DNA of 60,062 nt from Iodobacter sp. BJB302 (GCF_002735645.1 NZ_PDZG01000023.1:1-60062); one strand, 5' to 3'; positions 9,068 through 19,039 are shown, numbered from the stretch's first letter. The notes: generated from the letters alone by a model not told the origin. Program-made: numbers and translations.

Positions 9068-9649
9068 TCAACGCCAGCGCAGCAAAACCCACACCAAAGC
9101 CGCGCAATTCACCAGCACCGTGGCCCAAAAAACCAGCAAAAACGCAGTCTTCTTAGATTTATGCCTGAGCACCCGCTGCGCCAGCAAAGCCCCCGGCCAG
9201 CCACCCAACAGCGCCAGCAAATGCAAAGTACGCTCCTCTGTACGCCAGCGATCATTCCTGGCGGCAGATTTATCCAGTGCGTAGGCAATAAAAGTAACAA
9301 TGCTCACAGCCAAATAGCCGCCTGCAATCCACCACGGCAAACGCCCCATAAAACACGCGGAAGTAATTAATCCACTAAATACCAGCATCAAAAACACAGA
9401 GCCAGGGCCGGGGCCAGATTCAGCCGCAGCCACCCTGCGCTGCCCAACAAAACAAACCTGCTCCGCCCGAAACCGCCCCTTGTTATCCTGCACCTGCACA
9501 TAAGTAATCAAATCACCCTCTGCCGGTCGCCGGATGCGATTTTCAAACGCCTTAATATGCAAAAAAGCCCGCTCCCCGCCACCGTTTTGAACTACAAAAC
9601 CAAAGCCCTGATCATCCTTCCAACTGGTGATTTTTCCTTGAAAGCGCAT
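9068..9649 (-). CDS. Cold-shock domain plus DUF1294 membrane protein
   Basis: The 193-residue product joins a nucleic-acid-binding cold-shock domain (residues 1-65; RNP1-like DDQGFGFV and RNP2-like RAFLHI) to a DUF1294 domain with three or four membrane helices from about residue 82 (FLMLVFSGLITSACF; WIAGGYLAVSIVTFIAYALDK). The signature RWRTEERTLHLLALLGGWPG is typical of DUF1294. The fusion is widespread in proteobacteria; its function is not known to me. It is transcribed alone, convergent with the reductase gene and downstream of the SIR2 gene on the same strand. Confidence 0.9.
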   Translation of the reverse strand: MRFQGKITSWKDDQGFGFVVQNGGGERAFLHIKAFENRIRRPAEGDLITYVQVQDNKGRFRAEQVCFVGQRRVAAAESGPGPGSVFLMLVFSGLITSACFMGRLPWWIAGGYLAVSIVTFIAYALDKSAARNDRWRTEERTLHLLALLGGWPGALLAQRVLRHKSKKTAFLLVFWATVLVNCAALVWVLLRWR

Positions 9650-9720
9650 ATAAATGCTCGTTTAGATACTTTTTAAAAAGGTAGGAATTTTAAAAAAACG
9701 AATATTAAATTTGGCTGGCA

Positions 9721-9748
9721 AGCGCCAGCAATACGTATTGCTGACGCT
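9721..9748. repeat. Near-perfect 28-bp palindrome downstream of the SIR2 gene
   Basis: The core CAGCAATACGTATTGCTG (9726-9743) is a perfect 18-bp palindrome. Extending it, AGCG and CGCT pair across one mismatch. There is no T run, so it is a poor intrinsic terminator; it could be a protein-binding site or an element end. Confidence 0.7.
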
Positions 9749-9779
9749 GAGAGCACGAACTTCAACAATCAAGACACAT

Positions 9780-12700
9780 CTAACTTCGTTCAACCAAATC
9801 GATAAGGCGCAAATAACGAGAATCTGAACTCAGCTCAGGTTTGACATCTACAATATATGCAAGCGCCTCCTTTAACTCGTATGGCAAACGTGGAAGGACA
9901 GGAGGTATCACTCTGTTCAACAAATCAAGCGTCGTATCAGGGAATAGGACGGCAATCGGCTTTTGATCATCACCCTTATCTATCAACTGATAAAGGGGCA
10001 AGTCAAAGATATCTACTGCTGCCAAGAACTTTTTTACCGCCTCATAAACAGCAGGAAAATTATCTCCTGCGTCATCCAAGAGGCCAAACCACGCACTCAT
10101 CGATGCAGTAGTCAGGGATCGACGCTCTTTCGGCCAGTCCCCATTAATTAAGGGGATCACGTGTTGTTCCCAACCGTTATCGCTCATCCTCCCAATGTGA
10201 CCTAACCATGAAATGAGGCTGTTCCGATTGTCATCAGACATCGCTCGAAGGACCGAGCGCATTTCGCCTCCTGAAAGACCGCTTGGCTCATTAGGATGAA
10301 ATACCCGCATCTTGCCTAGCCATTCTGCAGCCACCCTCGAGAGATCGCGATCCCACGAAAACCCTTCGACCCACGAAAATAGACGAAGCAGGAGCGGTTT
10401 GATAGCCACTATCAGCAGTGGCTCCGTCAATTTACCGCTATGAAGAAACCCATTCCATGCTGGTTCCGCATCTGGATGTTCAAAATCCAACATTGGAATG
10501 AGACGTTCCTTGGTCCAAGCGGGATCAACAGACATGAGCCAATTCATCTGGCTGCTTGCTATCGATACAGCATGATCTGAGCCCTCACCGGGTGCCAAAA
10601 ATAGGCGTTCGACACGAGACTTGATGTGATCAGGGATCACTGACCCTGCCTCCTTCATCTGTCTGGGTACTACATGAAAAAGGGCATTCATGCACATGCC
10701 GATGGGGCCGTTGATCGCATAATCAACGGTGCGCCGCGACCGTTGAATGAGATTTCCAGTACGTCTGATTTCGCCAAGAGCGCTCTTTGCGGCATCTTCA
10801 CCACAGCTCAAGATGCCATCAATGATGTGATCGTAGACAGCCCAGCCAAGGCCATCATCAAACTCAAGAACAGTAACCAAGTTTTGCTCGAGCCATCGCC
10901 CTAAGGTATGGCACAGTTCAGCAGTAACCGATTGAGGAAGCCGCGCAATTCTGTGCAGAAATACCCGCCTTAATCTAGGCGATATATCTGATGGAAGGTC
11001 ATTAATCATGGATGACCACAATGGGCTTGAGTAGTTGCCCCCCTTACCTGCAACAGTCAGAGCTGATAATGCCTTATGCGGTTTGCGTTTCACCAATCCA
11101 GCAAAAGGCCGCTTCTCTGTGAAACTGCCAAAAACCGGTGTGTGCTCTTCCGTTGCTCTGGAAACTATTTGGTTAACAGGAAGACTCAAAATGACATCAG
11201 GGTTTTCATCTGTACTGATACAACCGCTTCGCGAGCCCCAGTTGATCACCACCGATGTCGCCCAACCGTCGTTCCATCCCGAAATGCCCTTTATCATTTC
11301 AACAAGCCATTCACTACCATCAACTGCCAGATCACACCCCTGTAGTTCGAGATAGCGGCCATATCTGGCAGCGAACTCATCCCGCAACCTTGGAAACTCT
11401 TCATCAGACCAGTTGGGGCGCTGATCGGGGCCTGTCAAAATGCGATCAGTCAGTTTATTTCGGCCAACCTCAGAGAATTGCCCCCATCGATCAGCCAGTA
11501 GGAAAAGAAGCTCTCGAACTACATACCTATCCCAGAAAGTCTCCTGATTAAGGGACAAAACCTGTTCAACAACATGGTCAGCATCAAAGACATCAACGTT
11601 GCTAAACGCATACAGCTTGAGCTTCCGAAAAAAGAACTGGTCTGTCACGGGCCAAGTCGTTACGTGTGCATGCGCCAACTTTGGCAGTGTGGCGGCCAGT
11701 CGATCAAAAAGTTGGACGAACCAAGGCAGAGCCTTAGCTGTTTTCTCAATGTATTCTCTTCCGTCCACCTCGCGCCCCGGATATAAGGTCGGTGTACGGA
11801 AGTAAACAGTCCCAATATCCCCAAGTAAGCCTGAGGCGACCATTAGTTGGTCCTCTAGGATGCCCAATATCTGAGGTAACAGATCGTCAGGGATATGTAA
11901 ATCTTCCCTATACCGCTCAAGGAATACAACATCAAACTGCCCTAGACTGTTGAAAAAAACTTTATCCCAAGGCAAGCACGGTGGTCTGGACTGCTCCAAG
12001 CCAAGTGGTGCATTAATCTCTAATCGCGGAATCGAGACCCTCCGGAATTCTCGTAAAACGCCAGCGGTCCATCCCTCTACCTTGATGCGTTTCTTCAAAG
12101 CAGACCAGTCGTCTATCCTCTGACGATTGCGAGGGTTTCGATGGTGTTCAAGAATGAGATTCCAAATGTACCGAGCTCGCTCGCTGAGTGTCTCCGAATT
12201 TGCAACTTGCCATTCGATCGCTTGCAGTAGTTGCGGATGAAGTCTGCTCTGCTGAATCGCCCACCAAGCCAACACCGGGCTATCAAGAGACTTACTAATC
12301 CAGGTTATAAGATGCCAGAGCCTTTTTGGAATTGTTTCGAAGCCCCCAGCAACCCGATGAAAACTATTCGGGTTATCGTCTTTGTCACCCCAGATAAGGA
12401 GATTATGATTGCCAATGCCATGCTTACGTCCATCCTCAATAGTGCCCCCCAAATCGTCATCCAGCCCATATGCGGATTGGGGATCGAAGATTTCTGCATC
12501 AGCACAATAGCCACTACTCAACGAGGCTGAACGAATATTCGCATCCATTACGCACACCCATTCTGGATGAGGAACCGGATCAGCCTCCGAGAATAATTTA
12601 GCCCCCTGCACGGTGCGAAGGACGTGAGCAACTTGCCCACGTTCATAAGGGGCCAGATCCTTAGGGTCCTGCTGGCTCTTCGCTATTATGGATGCACGCC

Positions 12701-13577
12701 ACTTGCGGTGATCGTCAGCCCGATCTGCCCAAGCCTCCATGCTCTTCCATAGTTCAGGGAAAGCAGAAAAAGCGATGGCAGTAACACCTCGGTCACGCCA
12801 CTTGGCTTCGATCTCCTCCGGAAGCCCGCGGTCAAAGGCATAGAGTCTAGACCGGTCATACTTGCCATCATGATTAAGACCCTCAAGAAGATATTTAACA
12901 GGGGGATCTTCTGCCTGATAGCCAAGTAAAACGACGGTATATCGTTCGAGAAGTTGCCTCATGAAATTGGTGGCCCATCCTTCCGAAAGGTAGGCACGCC
13001 CGAAGTCCGCACTACTTAATACGTATGGATGATTTTCAGAAGTAACATCAACCAGTCGCCCGTGTAAATACGTAATCCCTTCAATACTCGCTCCAAAGTT
13101 CAGATAAGGAAAGGCAGGCGGGACATGCCATTTTAGATGCTCTCCGTTCTCCCCTAACTCAAACAATCGATCAAAGTTCGTCGTAACAATCTGCGGCACG
13201 CCCCCATGACTCGAAGAGATCCGCTTAATCAAAGCGTGCTCATATCCCAAATCATTGGCACCTAGGGGAATACTCAATCTCTCTGTGACCAGAGCGTTAA
13301 CTTCGTCTTTGCCATATTCAAGGTGAAGCAGGTTAAAGATTTGGTCGAGAGGGACATTTACTGCAGATGAACCGTTCAACCATGGCCGAAACGCGGTCAT
13401 GATTTCTGAATCGGCTGACGGATCAAAGAATTCTATGACGCCCTGAGTCAGCTTGATAAAAGTTGGCATCCCTGATGGCAATGAAACCCCAGCGCCGCAC
13501 AAAAAAACGACACGGCCTTCATCACATTTTTCTAGGAGACTATCAGGTATGGAAGGACCGTCAGAATGGAATCTCAT
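9780..13577 (-). CDS. Large SIR2-domain protein, candidate phage-defence NADase
   Basis: The 1265-residue product begins with a SIR2-like Rossmann domain (about residues 20-300): VVFLCGAGVSLPSGMP, VTTNFDRLFE (N134, D136), TYLHG with the expected catalytic H172, and VVLLGYQAEDPPV. The remaining ~950 residues look mostly helical and contain no motif I recognise. In the known defence sirtuins DSR1, DSR2 and ThsA, such a domain degrades NAD on phage infection while the C-terminal part senses a phage protein; that role here is inference. Codon choice appears less biased than in neighbouring housekeeping genes, which suggests transfer. It sits 110 bp downstream of the NERD gene on the same strand. 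It could instead be a defence module with an unrelated effector. Confidence 0.8.
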   Translation of the reverse strand: MRFHSDGPSIPDSLLEKCDEGRVVFLCGAGVSLPSGMPTFIKLTQGVIEFFDPSADSEIMTAFRPWLNGSSAVNVPLDQIFNLLHLEYGKDEVNALVTERLSIPLGANDLGYEHALIKRISSSHGGVPQIVTTNFDRLFELGENGEHLKWHVPPAFPYLNFGASIEGITYLHGRLVDVTSENHPYVLSSADFGRAYLSEGWATNFMRQLLERYTVVLLGYQAEDPPVKYLLEGLNHDGKYDRSRLYAFDRGLPEEIEAKWRDRGVTAIAFSAFPELWKSMEAWADRADDHRKWRASIIAKSQQDPKDLAPYERGQVAHVLRTVQGAKLFSEADPVPHPEWVCVMDANIRSASLSSGYCADAEIFDPQSAYGLDDDLGGTIEDGRKHGIGNHNLLIWGDKDDNPNSFHRVAGGFETIPKRLWHLITWISKSLDSPVLAWWAIQQSRLHPQLLQAIEWQVANSETLSERARYIWNLILEHHRNPRNRQRIDDWSALKKRIKVEGWTAGVLREFRRVSIPRLEINAPLGLEQSRPPCLPWDKVFFNSLGQFDVVFLERYREDLHIPDDLLPQILGILEDQLMVASGLLGDIGTVYFRTPTLYPGREVDGREYIEKTAKALPWFVQLFDRLAATLPKLAHAHVTTWPVTDQFFFRKLKLYAFSNVDVFDADHVVEQVLSLNQETFWDRYVVRELLFLLADRWGQFSEVGRNKLTDRILTGPDQRPNWSDEEFPRLRDEFAARYGRYLELQGCDLAVDGSEWLVEMIKGISGWNDGWATSVVINWGSRSGCISTDENPDVILSLPVNQIVSRATEEHTPVFGSFTEKRPFAGLVKRKPHKALSALTVAGKGGNYSSPLWSSMINDLPSDISPRLRRVFLHRIARLPQSVTAELCHTLGRWLEQNLVTVLEFDDGLGWAVYDHIIDGILSCGEDAAKSALGEIRRTGNLIQRSRRTVDYAINGPIGMCMNALFHVVPRQMKEAGSVIPDHIKSRVERLFLAPGEGSDHAVSIASSQMNWLMSVDPAWTKERLIPMLDFEHPDAEPAWNGFLHSGKLTEPLLIVAIKPLLLRLFSWVEGFSWDRDLSRVAAEWLGKMRVFHPNEPSGLSGGEMRSVLRAMSDDNRNSLISWLGHIGRMSDNGWEQHVIPLINGDWPKERRSLTTASMSAWFGLLDDAGDNFPAVYEAVKKFLAAVDIFDLPLYQLIDKGDDQKPIAVLFPDTTLDLLNRVIPPVLPRLPYELKEALAYIVDVKPELSSDSRYLRLIDLVERS

Positions 13578-13687
13578 AAGCTCAATTTACCAATGCTGTT
13601 CATATATCATTACCCAATTGATGAGCAACCCTATCAAGCAATAGTTCTACAAATACTTAATCATTAATATTCCGGAGCTAGATATCT

Positions 13688-14710
13688 CTATGAAATTAAC
13701 CCCTCAGGCCAAATAAAATATGCCCCAAATCTAGGGCTGAATTTGGCCTCACCGCCGGCTATTTTCCCTTGCTCCGTCATTGTTGTTTTGCCATCCACAA
13801 TTTCCACAAATCCTTTCTCAAGCAATTTATCAATTAATTCCTGAGTATTCTTAAGGCCAAGTTTTGCGGCTAATTTAGAGCTGGTGAGCTTGGTTGTTTC
13901 TTCTGCCGTAATAGCAACAGTCACGACTTGCGGTACGATCGCCTGCACTTCAGGCTTTTGAACGACGGGAACTTCAGCAGGCTCTTTGATGCCAAACTTT
14001 GCTTTGTAATCGGGCTTTAATGGGCAGTGCTGGCTTGCGAATAACCCGGCTATTTCCATTACCGTTTCTGGGCTTACTATTTTGGCCAGGCTGCCGAATA
14101 CTTGCCCAATGCTGGCATTATCTGCATTTGTCTTAGTTACCCACTCCAGAATTTTCTCTGCTTTAATAATGTTTTGGGTATCAAATTTTTTAGGGCGGGT
14201 AATACGTTGTTTATTGCTGACCATGACCACACTGGTAAAGCTGGGCATTAAGGTAAGGCCAAGCCGTTTAGGTAGAGGCAGTGTTTTGCTAAGTGCTTTT
14301 AATACTTCGATATGTTTTTCATTTTGTGCCAGCGGGCTGGGGATGCCGATTGGCTTTTTGTTATACCAGGCCGTAAATTCACCCAGCTCATTGATTTGCA
14401 GATCTGCACTGAAATTTTTGGTCTCAATGACAAATACATCCAGCAAGCGGTTGATTAATAGATGATCAATTTGTGCTACCCGGCCATTGTGTTCAATGCG
14501 CAGGTCATGAATCACGGCCCATCTTTTTGCGTCTTTCAGATAAAAATTAATTTCATATTCGCTATTCTGCTCACCCTGCATGCCTTGCTTGAGCATATAA
14601 ATTTCTTTGTTAATTAATTCGCGCTGATTAGCGCTTAGGTTTGCTTGGGTAAGCAGGCTATTAAGCTCTTCAAGCTGTGCTTGTTTTGAATCGGGGGATT
14701 TGAGGATCAT
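13688..14710 (-). CDS. NERD-domain nuclease-like protein
   Basis: From ATG 14710 the product is 340 residues. Residues 10-45 look coiled-coil (QLEELNSLLTQANLSANQRE). The NERD domain (about 45-160) has the restriction-endonuclease-like core: WAVIHDLRIEHNG, QIDHLLI (D82) and VFVIETKNF (E96, K98). A C-terminal winged-helix-like region (about 275-325) reads SSKLAAKLGLKNTQELIDKL and may bind DNA. NERD proteins are thought to act on nucleic acids; the substrate is unknown. It lies upstream of the SIR2 gene on the same strand and may be co-transcribed with it. An open frame continues 25 codons upstream of 14710 but looks non-coding. No ribosome site is convincing. Confidence 0.82.
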   Translation of the reverse strand: MILKSPDSKQAQLEELNSLLTQANLSANQRELINKEIYMLKQGMQGEQNSEYEINFYLKDAKRWAVIHDLRIEHNGRVAQIDHLLINRLLDVFVIETKNFSADLQINELGEFTAWYNKKPIGIPSPLAQNEKHIEVLKALSKTLPLPKRLGLTLMPSFTSVVMVSNKQRITRPKKFDTQNIIKAEKILEWVTKTNADNASIGQVFGSLAKIVSPETVMEIAGLFASQHCPLKPDYKAKFGIKEPAEVPVVQKPEVQAIVPQVVTVAITAEETTKLTSSKLAAKLGLKNTQELIDKLLEKGFVEIVDGKTTMTEQGKIAGGEAKFSPRFGAYFIWPEGLIS

Positions 14711-14877
14711 TGCAGCCAAACATAGGTCAATACAGATATGTAAGCATAACGCAGTTTTTAAGCTGTAACACCATACAACACACAAGAATTAATCTTATTT
14801 TTAAAGTAAGTATTTTTACGTCTGAGCTTTGCTTTACTTAGACGAGCAGCCATAGGTGGAATAGCTGGGATTTATAT

Positions 14878-14910
14878 AAAAAATGGCACTGCTTTTAAAC
14901 AGTGCCATTT
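14878..14910 (-). terminator. Terminator of the Pls/PosA-type gene
   Basis: AAATGGCACTG (14881-14891) pairs with CAGTGCCATTT (14900-14910). On the reverse strand the stem is followed by TTTTTTATATAA, fitting termination of the gene that ends at 14929. Confidence 0.88.
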
Positions 14911-14928
14911 AGCTATTCAGTTAAACCA

Positions 14929-17900
14929 TCAACTCCTGCACGTCCGCCAAGGCACGGCGGGGCTGCCGGTCCAGGCCTGGCCATCGGGGATGGTTTCGCC
15001 TTTGACTACCAGGGTCAGCGGGCCGAGGCGGGCGCCGTTGCCTACGATGGCGTCGTACAGGATGGTGCTGCGCGGGCCGACGTTTACGCCAGCGCCGATT
15101 TCTACCCGGCCGATTTTCATGATGCGGTCTTCAAACAAATGGGTTTGCGGGCCAGACCATGCGTGCAGCACGGTATCGTCGCCGATGCTGACACAATCGA
15201 ATTCTGTGATATCGGTGGTATCCATAAATACCCCGCTGCCAATCTTACAACCCATACAGCGAAACGCCATGGGCAGCCACGGGGTGCCGCGTAAGAAGTT
15301 AAAGAAGTTGGGCACGGCGATGGATTCGTAAAGGCTGGTCAGTGCTTCGCTGCGCCATACAAAGGATGTCCACATGGGCGCTTCTTTACGGCGGTAGCTG
15401 CCAATCATCAGCCATTTCAGCGCCACAATAAAGATAAAGGAGCCCACGCCGTATAAAACACCGGCAATCATCAGCGCCCAGAATACGCCGTGAAAATCTT
15501 CCTGCTCGGCAAAGGGCATGACTTTTAATACGGTGAGATAGCCCACGGTAATGATCACCGCCAGCGGCATTACGGTGCGCAGCGCTTCAACTAAGCCACG
15601 GGCCAGGCGGCGTGCCGGACTGGGGCGGAAGGTCAGGCTATCGGCAAAGCCGCTGACTTGCTCGCGGGCTGGCAGTGATAATGCCGGGCTGCCCAGCCAT
15701 GTCTGGCCGGATTGCATACGATCATTGGCCGGGGCGCGGGATTGCACACCGATCAATACATCGTCGGGGATGATGCTGCCATCGGGCACGTAAGCGCCAT
15801 TGCCCACAAAGCTGCGATTACCTACCACGGTGGGGCGCAGCGTCATCCAGCCGCGATCAATTTCTTCGTCCCCCAGCATCACCGCATCGGCAATAAAGCT
15901 GTCTTCTCCTAGGGTGAGCAGATCGGGCACCACGCCAATGGCGTTGGATATCTCGGTGCCGCGCCCTACTTTTGCCCCCAGAAGGCGATACCACCAGCCT
16001 GCGTAAACCGATGCATAAAGGCCGTGCAGGATATTAAGGCTGGATTCCTGAATCTGATTTGTCAGCCAGCGGCGGTAATACATGGGGCCAAACACGGGCC
16101 AGCTACCTAGCGGATTACGCGGCAGCAGCAACCAGCGTACAGCGGCAGAGCCGATCAGTGTCAGCACAATCAGCACCGCACTGGCGGGCAACGCCAGCAT
16201 CAGATAAAACATAAAGGCTTCGGGCAGCGCCACGCCTTGCTCGGTCAGATCAAACCAATGCGCATCCAGCCAGTCAATCAGCAAAAAGCTGGGGAAAACC
16301 GGCACAAAAAACAAGATGGCCACAAGCGCTGATCCACCCGCATAAGCCAGGCCATGCAAGCCGCGCAGGGATGAATTACGCACAGGCCGTGCGGGGGCTT
16401 CTGGCACGGTATCGGCGCTGCGCCTTGCGGGCGAGCCGCTCCACACCTCGGATGCGGCAATTTTTTGCCCTCGGGATAAAGCCGATAAGCCTTCTAAACG
16501 GCCTAAATCTGCGATATGGGTGTCTGATTGCAAAACGGCATAAGAGCCAATATAAGCATCCTTGCCGATAGTAATTGGCCCAACTTCCCAATGATCGCCA
16601 TCGACTCTGAAGTTTTCAAAATTGACCGAAGCGCCAATGCTGGCCCCTTCACCAATGCTCAGCAGATCGTAAGCACGCACGCTGATTGCAGCAAGGGCAA
16701 CATTGCTGCCGATTTTGGCCCCCAGGGCGCGTAAGTAAAGCGATTGCAAAGGCGAGCCAGTCAGAAAATACAGCGGCGTAATATCGATCAGCCGATCAGC
16801 CAGCCACCAGCGGAAATAGGTCAACCCATAGAGGCGATAGCGCCCTGCTTTTAGCCGGCCCAAAATCAGCCACTTACCGGCAATGGCAATGGCAAAGCTA
16901 AATAACAGGCTGCCTAAATACACCAGCACAGATACGCCCACCGCCACGCCTAAGCTATCGCCCTCTTCGCCGGTCATAAAGTGATAGGTAAAAAATGGCG
17001 CCAGCCAGAGCAACATGCGCAGGCCAATTAAAAATGGCAGGGTAGCCAGCTGGGCGCTGCCACAAATCAGCCTGCGTAAGAAAGGCACTTTACGAATTGG
17101 CTCAATTTCTGCTTGCTCTGGCTGCTGCTCTGCCAGCACATCCAGACGGCTAGCAATGGCTTGCAAGGTGCGGCTTTGGTAAATCTCTTGCACCGTCATC
17201 CCGGCATAAGCCGGATTGCGCCGCAATATAGACACTAATCGCGCGGCCAGTAAGGAATGCCCGCCAAGCTCGCCAAAGAAATCATCCACAAGACGCAGCG
17301 GCTGGCCGGGGAATAAGGTGATCAGCGCCGCAAACAGGGCTTTTTCTGCATCGCTGACGGGTTCATCGCTTTCCAGATTTTTACCCGCTGGAACGATCAG
17401 CTCGCGGGCTTTCAGGGTTTTTCTGTCGATTTTTCCTGAGGTCAGCCTGGGTAATTCGCTCATAAACTCAAAGCGGGCTGGAATCATATAGGCTGGCAAG
17501 CTGCGTTTCAGCTCATTTTTTAAAGCCGCCGCATCGCTGCTTTCTGCCACCACAAAAGCCACCAGCTGATCGATACCAGCCAGCTCGCGCAGCAAAACAG
17601 CCGCCGTGCCCACGCCTGCTATCTGGCAAAGCGAGGCTTCAATTTCGCCCAGCTCTACCCGAAAGCCGCGCACTTTTACCTGATCATCGGTACGGCCCAG
17701 GCATTGAACCTGGCCTGCTTCATCGATGCGCGCTAAATCACCAGTGCGGTATAAACGCCGCTCATGCGGGAATTCTTCGAGATTTGAAAAGGGATTATCA
17801 AAGAATTTTTCAGCGGTTAAATCAGGGCGGCCCAAATAGCCATCGGCCACACCGGGGCCAATAATGCACAGCTCGCCAGTTTCACCCTGCGGCAATAAGC

Positions 17901-18894
17901 GGCCATCTTCGCTGCGCACCAAAAGGCCATAATTAGGCAGTGGCTTACCAATGGTCACCGGCTCGCCACGGCGTAATTGGGCTAGGCTGGCCGATACCGT
18001 GCATTCGGTTGGGCCGTAAGTATTAAACACTTGCCGCTCTGGCGTAGCCCAGCGCTCTACCAGCGATTCCGGGCACATTTCGCCGCCCAGATTAATAATC
18101 CGTAAGCTGGGGACTTCCTGGCTGAACAGCGCCAGCAGCGTGGGTACAGCGTGCAGTACGGTCACTTTTTCCTGGTTTAATACCGCAGGCAAAGCATCCG
18201 GATCGCCCGTCAGTATTTTAGGGGCCAGCCACAGGGATGCACCCACCAAATAGCTGATCCAGATTTCTTCAAACGACATATCAAAGGCAACAGAGAAGCC
18301 CTGATACACCTTGTCATCCTGACGCACACCCAACACTGAGTTTTCGCTGCGCAAGAAATGGCAAATACTGCCCTGGCTGATCGGCACACCTTTGGGCTTG
18401 CCGGTTGATCCGGATGTGTAAATCACATAGGCCGGATGGCTAGGTAAGAGGCCTTGGCGGCGCAACAAATCGCCCGCAACGGGTGCAGACAATTGCGCGC
18501 TGTCCAATACCGGCACACCCGCGCCAGCCAGATCGCCATCGCCCACCAAGAGCACCGCCGCCGCATCTTCCAGGCAAACCTGCATGCGATCAACCGGCGT
18601 ATCGGCCTCAAACGGCAGCCAGGCCGCGCCCGCCTTGGCAATTGCTGCCTGCATAATCAAGAGCGCAGCACCACGCGGCAGGCACAGGCCAACTATCTGC
18701 CCCGCTTTTACGCCAAACTGAATTAAATGATGCGCGGCCAGATCGGCACGACGGTTCAGCTCGCTATAGCTCAACACTTCATCCTGCCAATAAATGGCCG
18801 GATGATCTGGAATACGCTGTGCCGTGCTTTCCAGCAAATCAGCCAGCGTTTCTGCACGCAAAAGTTCAGGAAGATATGGGCCGCGAAGAATCAT
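14929..18894 (-). CDS. Pls/PosA-type membrane NRPS (amino-acid homopolymer synthetase)
   Basis: The 1321-residue protein matches the layout and length (1319) of Streptomyces epsilon-poly-L-lysine synthetase. An adenylation domain fills residues 1-500 (YTSGSTGKPKG 159-169, NTYGPTE 291-297, YRTGD 382-386, LTSGKIDRK with Lys488). A carrier domain follows with LGGHS, Ser547 taking phosphopantetheine. From about 600 onward, membrane helices alternate with three left-handed-helix tandem domains (for example ITIGKDAYIGSYAVL; FIADAVMLGDEEI; VEIGAGVNVGPRSTI). In that family the three tandem domains join activated amino acids into an isopeptide polymer. Residues at the specificity pocket include D205 and M206; I cannot name the monomer. 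It is 145 bp downstream of alkD. Confidence 0.93.
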   Translation of the reverse strand: MILRGPYLPELLRAETLADLLESTAQRIPDHPAIYWQDEVLSYSELNRRADLAAHHLIQFGVKAGQIVGLCLPRGAALLIMQAAIAKAGAAWLPFEADTPVDRMQVCLEDAAAVLLVGDGDLAGAGVPVLDSAQLSAPVAGDLLRRQGLLPSHPAYVIYTSGSTGKPKGVPISQGSICHFLRSENSVLGVRQDDKVYQGFSVAFDMSFEEIWISYLVGASLWLAPKILTGDPDALPAVLNQEKVTVLHAVPTLLALFSQEVPSLRIINLGGEMCPESLVERWATPERQVFNTYGPTECTVSASLAQLRRGEPVTIGKPLPNYGLLVRSEDGRLLPQGETGELCIIGPGVADGYLGRPDLTAEKFFDNPFSNLEEFPHERRLYRTGDLARIDEAGQVQCLGRTDDQVKVRGFRVELGEIEASLCQIAGVGTAAVLLRELAGIDQLVAFVVAESSDAAALKNELKRSLPAYMIPARFEFMSELPRLTSGKIDRKTLKARELIVPAGKNLESDEPVSDAEKALFAALITLFPGQPLRLVDDFFGELGGHSLLAARLVSILRRNPAYAGMTVQEIYQSRTLQAIASRLDVLAEQQPEQAEIEPIRKVPFLRRLICGSAQLATLPFLIGLRMLLWLAPFFTYHFMTGEEGDSLGVAVGVSVLVYLGSLLFSFAIAIAGKWLILGRLKAGRYRLYGLTYFRWWLADRLIDITPLYFLTGSPLQSLYLRALGAKIGSNVALAAISVRAYDLLSIGEGASIGASVNFENFRVDGDHWEVGPITIGKDAYIGSYAVLQSDTHIADLGRLEGLSALSRGQKIAASEVWSGSPARRSADTVPEAPARPVRNSSLRGLHGLAYAGGSALVAILFFVPVFPSFLLIDWLDAHWFDLTEQGVALPEAFMFYLMLALPASAVLIVLTLIGSAAVRWLLLPRNPLGSWPVFGPMYYRRWLTNQIQESSLNILHGLYASVYAGWWYRLLGAKVGRGTEISNAIGVVPDLLTLGEDSFIADAVMLGDEEIDRGWMTLRPTVVGNRSFVGNGAYVPDGSIIPDDVLIGVQSRAPANDRMQSGQTWLGSPALSLPAREQVSGFADSLTFRPSPARRLARGLVEALRTVMPLAVIITVGYLTVLKVMPFAEQEDFHGVFWALMIAGVLYGVGSFIFIVALKWLMIGSYRRKEAPMWTSFVWRSEALTSLYESIAVPNFFNFLRGTPWLPMAFRCMGCKIGSGVFMDTTDITEFDCVSIGDDTVLHAWSGPQTHLFEDRIMKIGRVEIGAGVNVGPRSTILYDAIVGNGARLGPLTLVVKGETIPDGQAWTGSPAVPWRTCRS

Positions 18895-19039
18895 AAAAGT
18901 AGCTAGTGAGCGTCAACAGAAGACTGAATTCTAACCAGATATTGCCTCATTCATATTTTTATATTTCATACAATGACATTGGAATCAAAACATTAAGAAA
19001 GCTTGTTGATCCGCCCACGCCGTGGCCTTACAGCGCTGA

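Noticed and set aside
9780-13577. Ordinary protein deacetylase for the large SIR2 protein
   Set aside because: It lacks the zinc-binding Cys pairs of deacetylases and carries a very long C-terminal region; the compact sirtuin at 59006 is the deacylase-like one.
14082-14465. A 127-codon open frame opposite the NERD gene
   Set aside because: It lies wholly antisense to the NERD core; the sense frame contains the nuclease motifs.
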